Source: Aquirhabdus parva
Lineage (GTDB): Bacteria; Pseudomonadota; Gammaproteobacteria; Pseudomonadales; Moraxellaceae
DNA: 64,000 nt
Reading direction: 5' to 3'
Assembly: GCF_003351745.1 (NCBI RefSeq)
Contig: NZ_CP031222.1
Coordinates: 124,001-188,000 of the forward strand
Under the pieces are notes generated by a model. The model worked only from the letters and a program-made list of their open reading frames with translations, was not told the origin of the DNA and did no database searches. Below are positions 46,818 through 55,156 of this stretch, piece by piece. The position numbers and the translations under genes are program-made. Every line of letters starts with the position of its first letter. Within the stretch, counting starts at the first letter, position 1.

Positions 46818-47606
46818 ATGATGAATCAGCCGATTTTGGTCTTTGATATTGAGACAATCCCTGATGTCAAAGCTGGCCAGCGAATGCACGGCCTAGATTT
46901 GCCGACTCCCGAGGCCCTGCAGGCTTTATCGCTGTTGCGTCGTAGTGAAGCGCTCGGACGTTATGATGGGAGTACCGATTTTCCACGCTTGCCCTTTCAC
47001 GAAGTGGTGTGTATCTCAGGACTTTGGGTTGGATCAGGCGAAATGAAACTGTTTTCGTTTAGCCAGCAAGACTTGTCTGAACGAGATATTATCGCGCGTT
47101 TTTTCAGTGTGTTTGATAAGCACTTTCCAACGCTGGTGAGCTGGAACGGTGCCGGCTTTGATGTCCCTGTTTTGCTCTATCGGGCCATGTATCACAAGCT
47201 CTCCGCGCCGCGTTTCCTAGATCAGGGCGAGCATGATACCAGTCGCCGTTATGATAACTATCAGAACCGCTATCAAACCCGTCACACTGATTTGATGGAT
47301 GCCATGGCACTCTTTAACAATCGTAACTTCCAGCGCTTGGATGATATTGCTCAGCTGTTTGGTCTGCCCGGTAAGCAAGGCGTAAGCGGTGCGGATGTCA
47401 GTAGTCAAGTGCAGGCTGGTCAGTGGAAAGAGCTTAAAGAGTATTGTGAAGGCGATGTGCTCAATACGTGGCTGGTCTATTTACGCTGGCAGCTCTTGCG
47501 TGGACAGTTGGATATCGCAGATCACGATGAGTGGGTCCAACACACGCGTGATTTTTTGGCTGTACATGATATCCATCGTGATGGTTTTTTAAAGAGTTGG
47601 GTTTAA
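46818..47606 (+). CDS. predicted 3'-5' exonuclease, PolB-like (PF10108 type)
   Basis: 262-residue DnaQ-like exonuclease. The ExoI motif is FDIETIPD (Asp10, Glu12), ExoII is LVSWNGAGFDVPVL, and the ExoIII region is KEYCEGDVLNTWLVYLRW. This is the stand-alone family related to the exonuclease domain of family B DNA polymerases, often found near cysM in gammaproteobacteria (family knowledge). The role in repair or RNA metabolism is unproven. The start at 46818 follows GACGAGGATAAGTCAT. Confidence 0.87.
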   Translation: MMNQPILVFDIETIPDVKAGQRMHGLDLPTPEALQALSLLRRSEALGRYDGSTDFPRLPFHEVVCISGLWVGSGEMKLFSFSQQDLSERDIIARFFSVFDKHFPTLVSWNGAGFDVPVLLYRAMYHKLSAPRFLDQGEHDTSRRYDNYQNRYQTRHTDLMDAMALFNNRNFQRLDDIAQLFGLPGKQGVSGADVSSQVQAGQWKELKEYCEGDVLNTWLVYLRWQLLRGQLDIADHDEWVQHTRDFLAVHDIHRDGFLKSWV

Positions 47607-47633
47607 ATCTGCAACCAGTCCATGCCTGTAATT

Positions 47634-47675
47634 GCAATGAATGACACTTGGTCATTCATTGCGATGCTGTTTTTT
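47634..47675 (+). terminator. long hairpin, probable terminator after the exonuclease gene
   Basis: GCAATGAATGAC and GTCATTCATTGC form a perfect 12-bp stem with an ACTTG loop. A run of six T follows only after seven bases, so it may be a weak terminator or an RNA-stabilising hairpin. Confidence 0.5.
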
Positions 47676-47767
47676 AGATTTCACCTTAAACAAAGCGTGG
47701 CTTCTACCGTCACCGTGACTGATTGGCACGATTTTTTTGATTTTTTTTGCACAATGATTAGTTTTTT

Positions 47768-48925
47768 ATGACGTTATCTTTATCCTCTCGCCATGTTGGA
47801 ATCACGATGGCGATCATTCTATCCGCACCCGTATATGCAGTTCTTCCGCCAACCGTAGCGCTTCCTCAACTGGATAACAAAGCGTATGCCTTAGTAGATT
47901 ATTCCACTGGACAAGTACTGGCTTCAGCAAATCCCGATGCCGAGTTGCCGCCTGCGTCACTGACCAAGATGATGACCAGTTATATTATTGGGCAGGATTT
48001 GAGTAGCGGACGGTTTAAAGAGCAGGATATCGTTCGTATGAACGCCACAGCCCTCTGTCAGAGTCAACTGGGTGAGTCTTGTATGCGCATTCCGTTGAAT
48101 GGTTCGGCACCGTTGCTGGATATGCTGCGCGGTATCGTCATCCAATCCGGCAATGATTCAGCCCGCGCCGCTGCGGAGTATGTGGGAGGGAGTCAACAAG
48201 CCTTTACTGAACGTATGAATGTTGAAGCCAAGAAACTCGGTATGCATCATACGCAGTTCATGAACGTCTCAGGTATGCCGATGTCTGGACATTTTGCCAG
48301 TGCTTATGATTTGACAACTTTGGCACGGGCAATCATTCATGAGCAGCCCCAGTACTTCCCCATTTATGGGCAGCGCCAATATCGTTATAGCCCTGCTATT
48401 TTGCTTGAAAGTCATAATCCCTTGCTGGTCGATCCAACGGTTGATGGCATGAAGACTGGGCATACCAATGAGGCGGGATATTGCCTCGTCGTCACCCAGA
48501 AGATCGGCAATATGCGTTTGATTAGTGCTGTTCTGGGTACGAAAACCCGCGCGGAGTCCGGCATTCAATCCAAAGCACTATTAGCTTGGGGCTTTAATCA
48601 ATTTGAGACGTTGAATCTAAGCACCAAGAACCAAGTTTTGAAAACCGTGCCGCTGTGGTTGGGCCAAAACAACACGCTGGATATCGGGACTAGAGATTCC
48701 TTTGCCATCACAATTCCACGTAGTCAGCGTCAGAATGTGCGTATTCAAACGACCCTAATCACTCCCCTCAAAGCACCCATCATTCAAAATCAACAGGTTG
48801 GGACGATGACGGCGATCTTGGATGGTCACGTTCTCGGCACGGCTCCTTTGATCGCATTGAATCATGTGCAAGAAGGGAGTGTCTTTAAACGACTGATTGA
48901 TTATGTAAAATTATTATTGATTTGA
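47768..48925 (+). CDS. dacC: D-alanyl-D-alanine carboxypeptidase, PBP5/6 type
   Basis: Penicillin-binding protein that trims the terminal D-Ala of muropeptides. Signal segment at the N-terminus (GITMAIILSAPVYA). Active-site SLTK (Ser64, Lys67), SGN (127-129) and KTG (Lys229 onward). The C-terminal PBP5_C beta domain and a terminal amphipathic helix (VFKRLIDYVKLLLI) anchor it to the inner membrane. 385 residues, the normal PBP5/PBP6 length. Whether it is the main DacA or a DacC-like paralogue cannot be told, so the symbol is tentative. Confidence 0.93.
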   Translation: MTLSLSSRHVGITMAIILSAPVYAVLPPTVALPQLDNKAYALVDYSTGQVLASANPDAELPPASLTKMMTSYIIGQDLSSGRFKEQDIVRMNATALCQSQLGESCMRIPLNGSAPLLDMLRGIVIQSGNDSARAAAEYVGGSQQAFTERMNVEAKKLGMHHTQFMNVSGMPMSGHFASAYDLTTLARAIIHEQPQYFPIYGQRQYRYSPAILLESHNPLLVDPTVDGMKTGHTNEAGYCLVVTQKIGNMRLISAVLGTKTRAESGIQSKALLAWGFNQFETLNLSTKNQVLKTVPLWLGQNNTLDIGTRDSFAITIPRSQRQNVRIQTTLITPLKAPIIQNQQVGTMTAILDGHVLGTAPLIALNHVQEGSVFKRLIDYVKLLLI

Positions 48926-48934
48926 TGTTTGTAT

Positions 48935-48958
48935 AAAAGGAGGGCGAGAACCCCCTCC
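48935..48958 (-). terminator. rho-independent terminator after the DUF445 gene
   Basis: On the minus strand GGAGGG pairs with CCCTCC and is followed by TTTTAT. It lies between the convergent dacC and DUF445 genes. Confidence 0.65.
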
Positions 48959-48977
48959 ATATCCTACACATCAGCGT

Positions 48978-50225
48978 TTATCTCGCAAAGTGTTCCATGA
49001 GTAGGACTTGCATTTCTCCGACGAGAAAACCGAGCGTTGCACCCACTGCAATCAGTATCCATTCATCTTGCTCAAAGGCTGGGTGCAGGAGTTCTTCAAA
49101 TTCCTCCAGCGTGAGTTCGGTCATTTTTGAGGCCAGAGTTCGTTCAAGATCCATGGCATCTTCAGCATATTGTTCGATATTTTTCAGCGTCTCTGGCAGA
49201 CGTTTGATGATCTCCTGAGCAACCAAGAGCTTCATTTCCTGATAACGACCACTGCCTACGGCAAATACGACAAAAGGCTTGGCAATACCAGATTGTTCAT
49301 CCACTACCAATTGCACATGCTTTTGCACCATGCCAAACAAGCGATCTGACAAGGGGCCACGGAGAATCGAATCGATGATATTGCGTGGGGTGACGACCTC
49401 TTTGGCGATCAGACGTCCATATTCTGCAGACACTTCATGGCGACGCTTCAAAAATAGACCTTGCCATTGAATGAGTCCGCCGAGATACTTGGTCGGTTCT
49501 TTAGGGTTGAAAACCATTTTTAGGGCGAGCCAGTCCGTAAACCAGCCGGTGAATAGACCGAAAATTGGCATCACCCACGGGGAGTGTGTCACTGCCCATG
49601 TCACAGCTTGCACGATTCCAATGATAAAACCAAAGAGAGCGCCTGAGTTGCGAATAAAGCGAAACTCTCCGCTTCCTGCTTCTAGAAAGATCCGATTCAG
49701 GAGTTCTTTATCGCGTAAAAGACTGGTGACGACCATATCTTTGAGGTCGAATACAGAGCCGATATTGGTTTTAACATCATTCATGATGTTGTTGACGATA
49801 TTGGGAGCATCATCTTGGATTCGACGGATAATCTTATTTTTAACGGATAGCGGTGCAACTTCCCAAAGACCCGGTGAGTAGTGCATTGCAACTTCACGGG
49901 TAATGTCTTCAATGGCTTCGAGTAGCGGCTTTTCAATTTCTTTAGCAATCCGATCAGGATCCAGCTTATTAAAAATATCTTCAGGGCTGATCAGTTTGGT
50001 GGTCATGGTATCGCAAGCGATGCCTGCCATGACGGCAGCTTTACGCGGCACGATCCCTTGCCAACCGAGGTAGGGCTTGATCCCAAAAAACTCAAGTGGC
50101 CTGAACATCATATTGATTGCGACGATTTTGGTACCGTAGCCAATGATCGCGGCAACAAAAGGCATAGAGGCATAGAGCCACCAGTTTTGCTGCACATCGA
50201 CGACTATTTCTGACCATGTTTGCAT
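48978..50225 (-). CDS. DUF445 family membrane protein
   Basis: 415 residues. Conserved blocks are GYGTKIVAINMMFRPLEFFGIKPYLGWQGIVPRKAAVMAGIACDTMT near the N-terminus, and GWFTDWLALKMVFNPKEPTKYLGGLIQWQGLFLKRRHEVSAEYGRLIAKEVVTP in the middle. These are two related copies typical of DUF445. Hydrophobic helices are at about 17-35, 205-235 and 393-408. DUF445 proteins (YheB/YjiN-like) have no firm function. Placed upstream of dacC on the opposite strand, and 76 bases downstream of a DUF4393-like gene. Confidence 0.85.
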   Translation of the reverse strand: MQTWSEIVVDVQQNWWLYASMPFVAAIIGYGTKIVAINMMFRPLEFFGIKPYLGWQGIVPRKAAVMAGIACDTMTTKLISPEDIFNKLDPDRIAKEIEKPLLEAIEDITREVAMHYSPGLWEVAPLSVKNKIIRRIQDDAPNIVNNIMNDVKTNIGSVFDLKDMVVTSLLRDKELLNRIFLEAGSGEFRFIRNSGALFGFIIGIVQAVTWAVTHSPWVMPIFGLFTGWFTDWLALKMVFNPKEPTKYLGGLIQWQGLFLKRRHEVSAEYGRLIAKEVVTPRNIIDSILRGPLSDRLFGMVQKHVQLVVDEQSGIAKPFVVFAVGSGRYQEMKLLVAQEIIKRLPETLKNIEQYAEDAMDLERTLASKMTELTLEEFEELLHPAFEQDEWILIAVGATLGFLVGEMQVLLMEHFAR

Positions 50226-50300
50226 TTCTTGTTATTCCTATCCATTAATGGCGTGGTGCTTATTTTTCATCAGTTTATGGGCCGTTGTTATTCAACGTAT

Positions 50301-51011
50301 TTAACGCTGACATGCTGCCCAGAGGCGTTCCCCGAAGTCGGATATGCGTAGTGTATGCCGAATAATCCTGCTGCGCTGCCCATTTTTCTTCAATTGCTCA
50401 AGGACTTTACGCACCACTGGCTCTGTTTCTAATATTTCATACTTCATGGTTTGACTGTGCTCAACGGGTTCAATTCTGACGAGTCCCATATTGCGTAGAT
50501 GTTGGACATAAATATGGGTGAGATCCGAGCATTGCACGCCACAGTTTTTGCCGACACTTGAGACGCACTCGACCGCATAGTGTGTCCATACAAAGCGAGT
50601 ACCAGCTTCGACATGGATGAGTGGATAGCCAGTTCCTTCAGAAAGCGCTGACAGAATACGGGCCTGATCGGGCACTAAGGATTCTAGAATGGTGTAAAAA
50701 TAGTTGTATTCGGCCTGCTCTCGGGTCTGGATTTGTGAGTTTTCCAGCAGTTCGGAGAGTCGTGCACTGAGCTGTCCAGAGGTAGAATGATCGACTAAGG
50801 TATGTTCGGCTTCAGTCGGTTCCATTAAATCCAGTCGATGTTTGATCTCATGCAGTAATCGTTGCTCTGCGTATTTAAGCTGATTTAATGCAAAGTCACG
50901 TCCAGGTAAATTCTTGAGAAAGCGTGACAAACGCGGTTCAGGTGTGGGCGCAGCTTCGAAGATGCTGACTTCGTAAATTTTTGATACGTCGTTATTCATG
51001 GCGTTGCTCAC
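50301..51011 (-). CDS. DUF4393/Abi-alpha-like protein
   Basis: 236 residues, no signal peptide or membrane helix. The central and C-terminal parts look like DUF4393 (Abi_alpha): TREQAEYNYFYTILESLVPDQARILSALSEG, HIYVQHLRNMGLVRIEP and a closing RISDFGERLWAACQ. The last segment resembles the winged-helix-like LT.FG ending of that family. The name comes from phage abortive infection proteins, but a defence role is not shown for chromosomal members. No toxin partner is adjacent; the neighbour is DUF445. Family assignment is from memory of pattern, not a search. Confidence 0.55.
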   Translation of the reverse strand: MSNAMNNDVSKIYEVSIFEAAPTPEPRLSRFLKNLPGRDFALNQLKYAEQRLLHEIKHRLDLMEPTEAEHTLVDHSTSGQLSARLSELLENSQIQTREQAEYNYFYTILESLVPDQARILSALSEGTGYPLIHVEAGTRFVWTHYAVECVSSVGKNCGVQCSDLTHIYVQHLRNMGLVRIEPVEHSQTMKYEILETEPVVRKVLEQLKKNGQRSRIIRHTLRISDFGERLWAACQR

Positions 51012-51395
51012 TTTCAGTCACATCAATGCTTGAGCGGGTAAAAAATATATGCAGTTCATCATGATAACCGCAAGTCATAGTGTCTGATTTGCTTACTGTG
51101 GATGATTACTATTGGTTTTAGTGGCGTTCTGAGGTCTCACAGGTATTTTTGTCCATGATTTTCGATGTCTGGTCCTTTTTTTGTGCATTTTTTGAAATTA
51201 TTGTGATCTACTTCTAAGATTGGCTATTATGCGATTGATAGTATGAAGATGCATTTACAGAGTCAATAGGTTTTTGGCTTCACATGTGACTGGATGTCGA
51301 GGATTTACTTTCGTCTTACGATATGCATGGATTGAATCCATTTTAAAATCATGTCAGTCGCTTTATGTGGGTCCAAGTTTTGTTAAATATGGAGA
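51012..51395. other. AT-rich intergenic region
   Basis: 384 bases with no plausible reading frame. It must contain the promoters of the divergent DUF4393-like gene and the small exported protein. A TGAATCC (51333-51339) resembles the -35 of the ECF promoters described below, but the base group 16 positions on is AGTC, not CGTA, so it is not called. Confidence 0.4.
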
Positions 51396-51401
51396 ATGAC
51401 T

Positions 51402-51815
51402 TTGCGTAAGATTTACCTTGCCGCTGCGCTGTTGTTTAGCTCTCTGAGCTATGCGGCTGATCCTGCTTTGATTGCATCCAATCATCCGATTTTGGGCGTA
51501 TGGAAGTGGACGACCCCAAATGCAGGGTGCTCAGAGCTGTATAACTTTAAAGCCAATAATCGTTTAGGCTTTGCAAGCGGCGCAGAAGTGGGGGAGAGTC
51601 TGTATACCGTTTCTGCTGAGCCCAGCCCGAAAGGTTATTACCGAATTGAGAATACTGTAGCTTCAGATAATGGCTCGAATGATTGCCGGGGACAACCGGG
51701 ACAATCAGGGATGCATTCCACCTTATTTGCACGTTTTAGTCCTGATGGCAAGCAGGTGAAAATGTGTTTTGGAGAGTCTGATGATCAGTGTTTTGGGCCG
51801 TTGACTCGCGAATAA
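51402..51815 (+). CDS. small exported protein of unknown function
   Basis: About 137 residues with a signal peptide (MRKIYLAAALLFSSLSYA). A compact domain contains HPILGVWKWTTPNAGCSELYNFKANNRLGFASG and three further Cys (NDCRGQPG, KMCFGESDDQCFGPL), suggesting disulfides. It looks like a lipocalin-like fold by pattern only. Two starts are possible: ATG at 51396 lies one base after GGAG, whereas TTG at 51402 has GGAG at the ideal seven bases, so TTG is preferred. A terminator follows, so it is monocistronic. Function unknown. Confidence 0.7.
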   Translation: MRKIYLAAALLFSSLSYAADPALIASNHPILGVWKWTTPNAGCSELYNFKANNRLGFASGAEVGESLYTVSAEPSPKGYYRIENTVASDNGSNDCRGQPGQSGMHSTLFARFSPDGKQVKMCFGESDDQCFGPLTRE

Positions 51816-51850
51816 ACCCATTAACGATTTAATTCATCGATACGTTCATA

Positions 51851-51884
51851 AAAAGGTCTGACACATGTCAGGCCTTTTTATTTT
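51851..51884 (+). terminator. rho-independent terminator
   Basis: AAAAGGTCTGACA pairs with TGTCAGGCCTTTT with one G-T pair and a CA-centred loop, then TTTATTTT. It isolates the DUF4331 operon from the gene upstream. Confidence 0.85.
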
Positions 51885-52009
51885 GATTGCACCTTTTGAG
51901 TACTGGAACACTCCTATTTTTTAGAAAGTCGTCAAACACGCTGACCAATCTACAAAAAGCATTTTCGTTCATCACGATCGCATTCGCGACCATAAAAAAT
52001 TTCTTTTCC

Positions 52010-52042
52010 TTTTTTTGAATCCAAAAGCAGCTTTATCTCGTA
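52010..52042 (+). promoter_or_regulatory. predicted ECF-sigma promoter of the DUF4331 operon
   Basis: A T7 run leads into TGAATCC (52016-52022), then 16 bases, then CGTA (52039-52042), about 100 bases before the start codon. The same T7-TGAATCC-AAA block, the 16-base spacing and CGTA recur upstream of the FAS1 gene (61542-61574). The layout is that of ECF sigma -35/-10 elements. An ECF sigma gene is in this operon. Confidence 0.65.
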
Positions 52043-52142
52043 ATTATCTATGTGATGGTAAAAAACATCACGCACGTGGCATGGGGATCGATTCTAGATT
52101 TAAAAAAACAATGCTCGTTCAATCATTTTAAGGAAATAGAAT

Positions 52143-53627
52143 ATGAAACGTCAGCTAACTACGCTTGCGATTGCTCTCATGATGGCGACAGGGAGCTTTA
52201 GCGCCAGTGCTTCAAGTCATCGTGAAGCACCATCAATTACCAAAAGCCCCAAGGTGGATGGTACAGATTTTTATATGTTTAAAAGTTATGAGTCAGGTCG
52301 TGCAGGATATGTCACGCTGATTGCCAACTATCTGCCCTTACAGGATGGCTATGGTGGACCCAATTATTTCTCTTTAGATCCCAATGCATTATATGAAATT
52401 CATATTGATAATAATGGCGATGCTAAAGAGGATATAACCTTTCAATTCCGCTTCCAACAAATCTTAAAAGATCTTCAAGTTCCTGTGAATGGACAAATGG
52501 TCTCTGTACCACTATCGAATATCGGTGCCATTACCAATGATGCTAGCTCAGCTCAAAATACATCAGAAACGTATAGTGTGACCATGGTGAAAGGAGATCG
52601 TCGTACGGGTACGAAAACCACTTTAGGTACAGGGTTTAAAAAGCCATTTGATAACGTGGGCAATAAATCGATCCCGAATTATGCTGCCTATGCCAATAGT
52701 TTTATTCAACCTATTACGTTTCCCGGTTGCGGCTCAGGAAAAGTGTTTGTAGGGCAGCGTAAAGACTCCTTTGCCGTGAATCTTGGCGAGACCTTTGATC
52801 TGGTCAATATCAAAGCACCAGCGACGGAGTTTGATCCTCAAGCTGAAAATAAAGGTCTTAATACGCTTGAAGATAAAAACGTGACTACGATTGCACTGGA
52901 AGTTCCTGTGGCCTGTCTCACGGCAGGAAGCGAGACTGTAATTGGTGGCTGGACTACGGCGAGTTTACGTCAAGGTCGCTTGTTAAATCCCGTGCCCGGC
53001 AGTGATATTAGCTCCGCGAGCAAGGAAGGCGGCGCATGGACACAGGTCTCACGCCTAGGAATGCCGCTGGTAAATGAAGTGGTTATTGGACTGAAAGATA
53101 AAGATAAATTTAATGCCAGTAAACCCGTCAATGATAGTCAGTTTGCAACCTATGTGACTAATCCAACGTTACCTGCGCTGCTTGAGATTCTATTCAAAAG
53201 TGCGGGCGTCAAAGCACCAACAAACTTTCCGCGTACTGACTTGGTTGCAGCTTTCCTGACCGGGGTTCCTACACTTAACAAGCCCGCCAATGTTGTTGCA
53301 TCTGAAGAGTTGCGTTTAAACACCGCGATTCCAGCAGCGCCAAAAGCAAGTCAGAACCGTCTAGGTGTTATCGGTGGAGATGTGGCTGGATTCCCGAACG
53401 GTCGCCGCCCCGGAGATGATGTCGTTGATGTCGCTTTACGAGTGGTGATGGGTAAGCTGTGTACGATTGATGGCGTGAATACCGCTGTGGGTTGTAAACC
53501 GAGTGATGCCCCTGTAGGCGGGTTGCATTTCACGGACGGAGCATGGCAAAGCCCAACACAGTTTGGTGAAACTTTCCCTTATTTGAATACACCGATTGCG
53601 GGTTCTCCAAACCCTGCGAATAAATAA
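52143..53627 (+). CDS. DUF4331 family exported protein
   Basis: 494 residues. Signal peptide MKRQLTTLAIALMMATGSFSASA, with the mature protein starting SSHREAPSITKSPKVDGTDFYMFKSYE, the signature of DUF4331. It is beta-rich with IHIDNNGDAKEDITFQFRFQ and a long conserved C-terminal region (RRPGDDVVDVALRVVMGKLC, GLHFTDGAWQSPTQFGETFPYLNTPIAGSPNP). Function unknown; probably periplasmic or surface-located. First gene of the cluster, preceded by the predicted ECF promoter and by TTAAGGAAATAGAAT as ribosome binding site. A small lipoprotein follows after 31 bases. Confidence 0.9.
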   Translation: MKRQLTTLAIALMMATGSFSASASSHREAPSITKSPKVDGTDFYMFKSYESGRAGYVTLIANYLPLQDGYGGPNYFSLDPNALYEIHIDNNGDAKEDITFQFRFQQILKDLQVPVNGQMVSVPLSNIGAITNDASSAQNTSETYSVTMVKGDRRTGTKTTLGTGFKKPFDNVGNKSIPNYAAYANSFIQPITFPGCGSGKVFVGQRKDSFAVNLGETFDLVNIKAPATEFDPQAENKGLNTLEDKNVTTIALEVPVACLTAGSETVIGGWTTASLRQGRLLNPVPGSDISSASKEGGAWTQVSRLGMPLVNEVVIGLKDKDKFNASKPVNDSQFATYVTNPTLPALLEILFKSAGVKAPTNFPRTDLVAAFLTGVPTLNKPANVVASEELRLNTAIPAAPKASQNRLGVIGGDVAGFPNGRRPGDDVVDVALRVVMGKLCTIDGVNTAVGCKPSDAPVGGLHFTDGAWQSPTQFGETFPYLNTPIAGSPNPANK

Positions 53628-53658
53628 GCGCAATCAGATCTCATCAAGGAGAAATATC

Positions 53659-53913
53659 ATGCGTTTTAAATTGATTATTCCACTGGGATTATTGCTTTCC
53701 CTCCCGCTATTTTTGGCCAGCTGCGGTGGAAGTCATGACGATACGTCGTTTAATTTTATCCCGACGCCATCCGCCGATGATCCTTTCATTACCTTAGTAC
53801 GTCAGCAGACCGATACACCCAGTGCCATGTCTGACGAATCTGAGCCGATAGACATCGTCAGAGTTGTTGCAACCACACCAGAAGATAGCGAACCACAGAC
53901 AGTTAGTTTTTAA
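53659..53913 (+). CDS. small lipoprotein
   Basis: 84 residues. A lipoprotein signal peptide (MRFKLIIPLGLLLSLPLFLASC) with a clear LASC lipobox, followed by GGSHDD and a short acidic, Ser/Thr/Pro-rich tail without obvious fold. The start at 53659 has AAGGAG eight bases upstream; the longer frame back to 53596 overlaps the DUF4331 gene. Probably an accessory of the DUF4331 protein; no known family recognised. Confidence 0.8.
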   Translation: MRFKLIIPLGLLLSLPLFLASCGGSHDDTSFNFIPTPSADDPFITLVRQQTDTPSAMSDESEPIDIVRVVATTPEDSEPQTVSF

Positions 53914-53931
53914 ACGGTCTGTGAATTGATG

Positions 53932-53962
53932 CCATTGGCTACCTGTAGCCGATGGTGTTTTC
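53932..53962 (+). terminator. strong hairpin inside the DUF4331 operon, possible partial terminator
   Basis: CCATTGGCTA (53932-53941) pairs with TAGCCGATGG (53946-53955), 10 bp with one G-T pair, followed by TGTTTTC. It sits between the lipoprotein and TPR genes. With a short T run it may reduce, rather than stop, transcription into the sigma factor genes. Confidence 0.55.
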
Positions 53963-53993
53963 ATTTCGATTTTGATTTAAAAAAGGGCAGCAT

Positions 53994-55154
53994 ATGAGGC
54001 AACGATTAGATTGGGCCAAGTTTTTAAGTATCAGCCTTCTTGCCTTTGCAATGACGCAGACCTGGGCTGAGGTTTATCGTCCTGCTCAGGATTCTGAGGT
54101 TATTGATACTTTGCCTGCGGGAAGTCCCACTTTTCAATCTCGGACTCGCCTGATCTCTAGCGTGCAACAGCCTTTTACGCGTGTTGAGCCTGAAATTCGT
54201 ACGCTTTTAGCCCAGTCGTATGCACAAGGTGATCCACGAGCGCTAGGCCAAGCAGAGTCGCTCATAGAGCCGTATAACAAAGAGACATCTCCTAGCGTGC
54301 GCATCCTTCGGGCCAACATTTTACAAGCCAGTCACCGCTTTGATGATGCTAAGGCAGAGCTACAGGCGATTTTGAAGAGCATCCCAAACCAGCCTGATGC
54401 CTTGCTGATGTTATCGTCTATTGATCTGGTTCAAGGGCATTTTGATGAGGCACGAGGGAGCTGTGATCATTTGCGTGATATGGGGCTGTTAGTTTTACGT
54501 TTTGCCTGCTTTGCGCAAATCGATGCAATGACCGGAAAACTGCAAGAGAGCAGAGATACTTTATTGAAATTAAAGCAAATGAATAATGGACTCACGACAG
54601 AGCAACAGCGCTGGATCAATCTGATGTTGGCTGATATTGCTTTGCGTTTGAATGATGCAGTGCTTGCGAAATCTGTCTTTGAACAATTGGACATTGAAAC
54701 TGCACCCTCGTTGATGGCCCGTGCAGATTGGCTAATCGCGCACCATGAATGGGAAAAAACACAGCGGTTGCTTGCCTCTCATACTGAGAATGACAGCTTA
54801 CTTTTACGTTTAGTGATGAGTGAGGTACGGCTCAAAGATCCTCAGGCGAGCGCACATTTCAAATTGCTCAGTGAACGCATTCGCGTTTGGAATGAGCGTG
54901 GCGAAACCGCCCATCAACGCGAAGAGGCGATGTACGCACTGATGTTACGTCCCCCTGAAAAATCCTTGGCACTGGCGCGTACAAATTGGCAAAAGCAACG
55001 TGAGACAGCCGATGTCGGTGTGTATGCGAATGCTGCGTTATACGCGCATAGCCGAGCTGATTTACAAGTCATTCAGGACTGGATCAAAAAGACGGGTTTT
55101 GAGTACCCCAGACTGACCCAAGTGGTCGCACAAGCATTGCAGGCGGGCCATTGA
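53994..55154 (+). CDS. exported TPR-repeat protein
   Basis: 386 residues with a signal peptide (WAKFLSISLLAFAMTQTWA). Tetratricopeptide-like repeats run from about residue 70 to 250 (LAQSYAQGDPRALGQAESLIE; RILRANILQASHRFDDAKAELQAILKSIPNQPDALLMLSSIDLVQGHFDEARG), then more degenerate helical repeats. Likely a periplasmic scaffold. It ends two bases before the HupE/UreJ-like gene start, which indicates close coupling. TPR partners of HupE/UreJ-like membrane proteins recur in other bacteria (family impression); biochemical role unknown. Confidence 0.85.
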   Translation: MRQRLDWAKFLSISLLAFAMTQTWAEVYRPAQDSEVIDTLPAGSPTFQSRTRLISSVQQPFTRVEPEIRTLLAQSYAQGDPRALGQAESLIEPYNKETSPSVRILRANILQASHRFDDAKAELQAILKSIPNQPDALLMLSSIDLVQGHFDEARGSCDHLRDMGLLVLRFACFAQIDAMTGKLQESRDTLLKLKQMNNGLTTEQQRWINLMLADIALRLNDAVLAKSVFEQLDIETAPSLMARADWLIAHHEWEKTQRLLASHTENDSLLLRLVMSEVRLKDPQASAHFKLLSERIRVWNERGETAHQREEAMYALMLRPPEKSLALARTNWQKQRETADVGVYANAALYAHSRADLQVIQDWIKKTGFEYPRLTQVVAQALQAGH

Positions 55155-55156
55155 TC

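Noticed and set aside
49471-49881. Plus-strand frame of 136 codons
   Set aside because: Shadow of the DUF445 gene without independent support.
51333-51359. TGAATCC upstream of the small exported protein as a third ECF promoter
   Set aside because: At the same 16-base spacing the sequence is AGTC and not CGTA, and the T run before TGAATCC is missing.
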